Part shown: piece by piece, positions 5,251 to 8,169 of the stretch | Layout of the letters: each line of letters starts with the position of its first letter | Numbering within the stretch: position 1 is the stretch's first letter | DNA from: Chloroflexota bacterium | GTDB taxonomy: Bacteria; Chloroflexota; Limnocylindria; Limnocylindrales; CSP1-4 | Assembly (NCBI GenBank): GCA_021812735.1 | Contig: JAKAMV010000420.1 | Span: forward strand, 1-8,169 | Length of the DNA: 8,169 bases | Direction: 5' to 3' | Notes under the pieces: model-generated | Told to the model about the DNA's origin: nothing | The model's input: the letters and a program-made list of their open reading frames with translations, nothing else | Databases searched by the model: none | Program-made: the position numbers and the translations under genes

Positions 5251-7386
5251 CTAGCCGATGGCCGCTCCCGGCTGGTCCCCGCCGGCGGCGTCGTCGATCG
5301 CGGTCCTGACCGCCCGCGCGAGGGCGCCCACGTCGAACGGCTTGGCCAGCACGTGGAACGGGCCCGCGTCCACGGCCGCCCGGCCGTCGCCCACGTAGCC
5401 GGTGATGAGGAGGACCGGCAGGCCCGGGCGACGCTCCACGGCCCGGCGCGCCAGATCGGGACCCAGCATGCCGGGCATCGTGACGTCCGTCACCAGGATG
5501 TCGAGGGCCGGCTCGCGGTCGAGCTGCGCCAGCGCGTCGATGCCGTCGGCCGCCTCCGCGACGAGGTAGCCGAGCGAGGCGAGCATGCGGGCCGCAACCT
5601 GGCGCACCGCCGGCTGATCCTCGACGAGCAGCACTCGGCCCTTGCCCTCGGGCGCGGACACGTCCGGCCGCGCCTCGGCACCCGGCGCGGGCGGCTCGAC
5701 GGCCGGCAGGTCGATGCGGAACGTCGTGCCGTGGCCGGGCGCCGACTCGCAGGCGATCCGGCCGTCGGCCTCGTGGACGATGCCCAGCACCGTCGGCAGG
5801 CCCAGGCCCGTGCCGGCGCCCGGCGACTTGGTGGTGAAGAACGGCTCGAAGATCTGGTCCCGAACCGACTCGTCCATGCCGATGCCGGTGTCGGTGACCG
5901 AGATCCGGGCAACCGGGCCGACGCCCTCGGCCGGGCGCTCCACCCGCTCGACGGACACGGTCAGGTCGCCGCCGTCCGGCATCGCGTCGCGCGCGTTCAC
6001 CGCCAGGTTGACCACCACCTGCTCCAGCTGCGAGCGGTCCATCCGCACGTGGACGGGCTGGTCGGGCCTGGCTGCGCGCAGGGCCACGTGGTCGCCCAGG
6101 AGGCGCCGCAGCATGGGCGTCAGGTCGCCCACGACCGCGGCGGGGTCGAGGACCCGCGGCTGCAGGACCCCGCGACGGCTGAACGCCAGCAGCTGGCCCG
6201 TCAGCGCCGCGGCGCGGTCGGCGGCCCTGATGAGCTCGTCGGCGTCGGTCGTGTCGGCGTCGCGCTCGGCGGCCTCGCTGCGGATCAGCTCGCCATAGCC
6301 GCGGATGACCGTCAGCAGGTTGTTGAAGTCGTGGGCGATCCCGCCGGCGAGCCGTCCGACGGCCTCCATGCGCTGCGCCTGGCGCAGCCTCGCCTCGAGA
6401 TCCCGCTCTGCGGTCACGTCGGACAGGATCCCGCTCCACACCGGCGGGCTGCCGGGCCGGTCGCGCCGGAGCGTCGCGTCGTCGCGGATCCAACGGACGC
6501 TGCCGTCCGCGTGGACCATCCGGTACTCGGTCGCCACCCGCGCGGCGTCCACGCCCGTCTCGAACCCAAGGTCGTCCTCGACGACCCTCGCCCGGTCGTC
6601 GGCGTGGATCCGGCTCCACCAGAAGCCGGGGTCATCGGTGAAGCGCTCGGGCGGGAAGCCCAGCATGTCCATGATCCGCGGGCTGACATAGGCCCAGGAG
6701 CCGTCGGCCCCGCCGCCCGCCTCGTACACCACGCCGGGCGTCCGCTCCACCAGGTCCCGGTAGCGGGCCTGGCTCCGCTCGAGGGCCGCGGCGCTGCGTG
6801 CCTGCAGCTCGCGATAGGCCCAGACCGTGCCGGCCAGCGCCAGCAGGGACACGAGGCTGTAGGCGAAGGCGTCGGGCCTGGGCGTCCCGGCCGGGTCCAG
6901 CATGAACGGCAGCACGACCGCGCCCACCAGCACCATGGCCAGCGAGGCGCCGAATCCCTGGACGATGGCGTCCACCACCAAGACGACGGTGAACACCAGC
7001 GGGGCCTCGTGGAAGTACGGGCCGACGAGGGCGTCAGTCAGGGTGATGGCGACCGCCGCGGTGACCGCGCCCACCGGGGCGAGTCGCGATCCCGGGCGCG
7101 GGAGCATCACGCCGCCGAGGACGGCCAGCGTGGCGGCGCCGGCGGCGGCGAGGTAGGCGGGCCACAGGTCCTGGGGCACCCCCTCGGCCGGCAGCGAGGG
7201 CAGGAAGCCGACCAGGAATGCGACCGCGACCAGCGCCATGAGCCGCGGGTAGCGCAGGTGCGGCGCCTCATCGCGGGCAATACCGATGGGCCGGGCGAAC
7301 CCGGGCAGGAGGAGCCGTCCGACGCGCGCGAGGAAGCCGCCGCGGCGCGGCAGCTCGGGCCTCCCTGTGGACGACGGCTGGGGCAT
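5251..7386 (-). CDS. Membrane-anchored PAS hybrid histidine kinase with receiver
   Basis: A 711-residue hybrid sensor kinase. Six hydrophobic segments lie at about residues 50-65, 76-95, 102-122, 128-145, 147-163 and 174-191, so the N-terminal third is an integral-membrane module with no clear ligand domain. A PAS domain with its C-terminal PAC part follows (about 206-325; motifs [15 protein letters not shown] and [11 protein letters not shown]). The kinase core has the H-box [11 protein letters not shown] with phospho-His352, the N-box [10 protein letters not shown] (460-469), the G1 box DTGIGM (499-504), FEPFFTTK (513-520) and GTGLGL (525-530). The receiver (about 583-700) has acidic Glu589/Asp590, phospho-acceptor Asp634 (VTDVTMPG), Thr662 and Lys682 (AKPF). 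All catalytic residues look intact. I chose the ATG at 7384-7386; a TTG 75 bases further upstream has no ribosome binding site. No DNA-binding response regulator is adjacent, so phosphate may pass to a distant partner. The signal sensed is unknown. Confidence 0.92.
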   Translation of the reverse strand: MPQPSSTGRPELPRRGGFLARVGRLLLPGFARPIGIARDEAPHLRYPRLMALVAVAFLVGFLPSLPAEGVPQDLWPAYLAAAGAATLAVLGGVMLPRPGSRLAPVGAVTAAVAITLTDALVGPYFHEAPLVFTVVLVVDAIVQGFGASLAMVLVGAVVLPFMLDPAGTPRPDAFAYSLVSLLALAGTVWAYRELQARSAAALERSQARYRDLVERTPGVVYEAGGGADGSWAYVSPRIMDMLGFPPERFTDDPGFWWSRIHADDRARVVEDDLGFETGVDAARVATEYRMVHADGSVRWIRDDATLRRDRPGSPPVWSGILSDVTAERDLEARLRQAQRMEAVGRLAGGIAHDFNNLLTVIRGYGELIRSEAAERDADTTDADELIRAADRAAALTGQLLAFSRRGVLQPRVLDPAAVVGDLTPMLRRLLGDHVALRAARPDQPVHVRMDRSQLEQVVVNLAVNARDAMPDGGDLTVSVERVERPAEGVGPVARISVTDTGIGMDESVRDQIFEPFFTTKSPGAGTGLGLPTVLGIVHEADGRIACESAPGHGTTFRIDLPAVEPPAPGAEARPDVSAPEGKGRVLLVEDQPAVRQVAARMLASLGYLVAEAADGIDALAQLDREPALDILVTDVTMPGMLGPDLARRAVERRPGLPVLLITGYVGDGRAAVDAGPFHVLAKPFDVGALARAVRTAIDDAAGGDQPGAAIG

Positions 7387-7389
7387 GGG

Positions 7390-7395
7390 CTCCTT
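7390..7395 (-). promoter_or_regulatory. Ribosome binding site of the histidine kinase
   Basis: AAGGAG on the minus strand lies just 3 bases before the ATG at 7384-7386. The match is excellent but the spacing is shorter than usual. No in-frame start sits at a better distance downstream, so this ATG remains the best choice. Confidence 0.55.
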
Positions 7396-7477
7396 GGGCT
7401 GCGAGGCAGACAGACCGAGCCGCCAGCATAGCCATCCGCCAACCGCCCAGACATGGCCCAACGGAGGGTGTCACGGA

Positions 7478-7507
7478 GCGGGCCGTTCGTGGGCGACGAC
7501 GGCCCGC
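7478..7507 (-). terminator. Hairpin after the TauE/SafE-like gene
   Basis: A perfect 9-bp inverted repeat, GCGGGCCGT (7478-7486) with ACGGCCCGC (7499-7507), has a 12-base loop and begins 17 bases after the permease stop at 7525-7527. No T-run follows on the minus strand. It may still end or stabilise the permease transcript and separate it from the kinase gene, whose start lies about 90 bases further along. Apart from this hairpin I see nothing in the 7387-7524 gap beyond the kinase ribosome binding site. Confidence 0.4.
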
Positions 7508-7524
7508 GCGTCCTATTCGCCGGC

Positions 7525-8169
7525 TCAGCTCGCCGCGTACGTCCGCGCGGCGAGGAGGGCGGCGACCCCGAGCCCGCAGACGCCGATCAGCCCGCGCAAC
7601 AGTCCCGGCGGCAGCCGTCGCGCCAGCCACGGCCCGGTGAGCCCGCCGAGGAAGAACCCGGCCGCCAGCGGCACCACGAACGCCCAGCGCACGGGGCCGA
7701 AGAAGGCGAAGCCGAGCGCCGCGGCGCCGTTGGCCGTGCCCGCCAGCACCGCCTTGGCCGCGTTCACGTGGGTGAGCGGCCGGTCGATCACCGCGGACAG
7801 CACCACGATCGCGATGATCCCGCCGGCCGCGCCGAAGTAGCCCGTGTAGACGGCGCTCGCGAAATACGCGGTCGCGGTGGCGGGCGTGATGCCCCGGGGC
7901 CGGAACCGGGCGCTCCGCGCCAGCCACGGCTGCACCAGGATCAGCGCCGACGCGCCGGCGATCAGCACCGGCGCCACCAGCTCGAACCAGCGCGCCGGCA
8001 GGACCAGCAGGAGGGCCGCGCCGGTGGCGCCCCCGGCCACGGCGACGACCGCCAGGCGCGCCAGCGTGGGCCGCTGGCCGCCGAGCTCCCCGCGCGCGCC
8101 CAGCCCCGCGCCCGCCGCGTTGAACACCAGCGACACGGTGTTGGTCACGTTGGCGGCCACCGTCGGCAG
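7525..8169 (-). CDS. TauE/SafE-family membrane permease, N-terminus missing
   Basis: The last 214 codons of a polytopic membrane protein; the reading frame is open to the right edge, so the true start lies outside. The GTG at 8158-8160 is only an internal Val. The first visible residues, LPTVAANVTNTV, resemble the TauE/SafE (DUF81) motif in which a conserved Ala-Thr-Asn-rich stretch follows the first helix. Hydrophobic segments then lie (counting from that Val) at about 34-55, 60-80, 93-125, 133-154, 158-175 and 188-204. The glycine-rich YTGYFGAAGGI (105-115) matches the second family repeat, and GGLTGPWLARRLPP (172-185) matches its usual C-terminal part. Family members export or import sulfite, sulfoacetate, taurine-derived or other organic anions; the substrate here cannot be read from sequence. 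No sulfur-metabolism gene is visible nearby. The gene probably forms its own unit or belongs to one beyond the edge. Confidence 0.82.
   Translation of the reverse strand: MPTVAANVTNTVSLVFNAAGAGLGARGELGGQRPTLARLAVVAVAGGATGAALLLVLPARWFELVAPVLIAGASALILVQPWLARSARFRPRGITPATATAYFASAVYTGYFGAAGGIIAIVVLSAVIDRPLTHVNAAKAVLAGTANGAAALGFAFFGPVRWAFVVPLAAGFFLGGLTGPWLARRLPPGLLRGLIGVCGLGVAALLAARTYAAS

Noticed and set aside
7425..7430. TATGCT (minus strand) as a -10 box for the kinase
   Set aside because: Only four of six bases match, and the hexamer 17 bases upstream (TGTCTG) does not resemble a -35 element.
4894..7431. Open frame of 845 codons on + opposite the histidine kinase
   Set aside because: It is longer than the kinase gene itself but is a mirror frame: the minus strand encodes every kinase and receiver motif, while this frame is Arg/His/Gly-rich and motif-free.
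7387..7461. TTG start 75 bases upstream for the histidine kinase
   Set aside because: It has no Shine-Dalgarno sequence and the added residues look like leader translation; the ATG at 7386 has AAGGAG just before it.

Overview
This is a very GC-rich window (well over two-thirds G+C by eye). It is densely coded, with short intergenic gaps and GTG used as a start at the transketolase. The gene types and base composition suggest a free-living high-GC bacterium, such as a Chloroflexota (Limnocylindria-like) or Actinomycetota lineage. No marker gene settles the phylum, so that placement is inference. I see no mobile elements, CRISPR arrays, RNA genes or phage genes.

Layout from left to right: (1) positions 1-214 hold no gene I can support, but contain an unusual 35-bp tandem repeat upstream of a strong ribosome binding site. 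(2) A complete transaldolase gene lies on + (215-1297) and is followed by a good hairpin terminator (1322-1345). (3) Everything after that is on the minus strand. Convergent to transaldolase is a long, sequence-divergent transketolase (1438-3852). Its GTG start overlaps the TGA stop of the upstream class I aminotransferase (3849-5033), so those two form a translationally coupled pair. (4) A 217-bp gap holds a perfect 16-bp tandem duplication. (5) Next is a membrane-anchored PAS-domain hybrid histidine kinase with a C-terminal receiver (5251-7386). (6) After a 138-bp gap comes the C-terminal part of a TauE/SafE-type membrane permease, whose N-terminus lies beyond the right edge (7525-8169).

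Transaldolase and transketolase together make up the carbon-shuffling part of the non-oxidative pentose phosphate pathway, so their convergent neighbourhood makes metabolic sense. The coupled aminotransferase would draw on central keto acids, but its substrate is not determined. The kinase and permease are probably separate transcription units with no obvious functional tie to the sugar-phosphate genes.

I did not find a clearly new multi-gene system. The points most worth a second look are the transketolase with an altered cofactor-binding motif (GDG changed to GEG, plus a Pro where a conserved Glu usually sits), its coupling to an aminotransferase, and the two short tandem repeats in front of transcription units.
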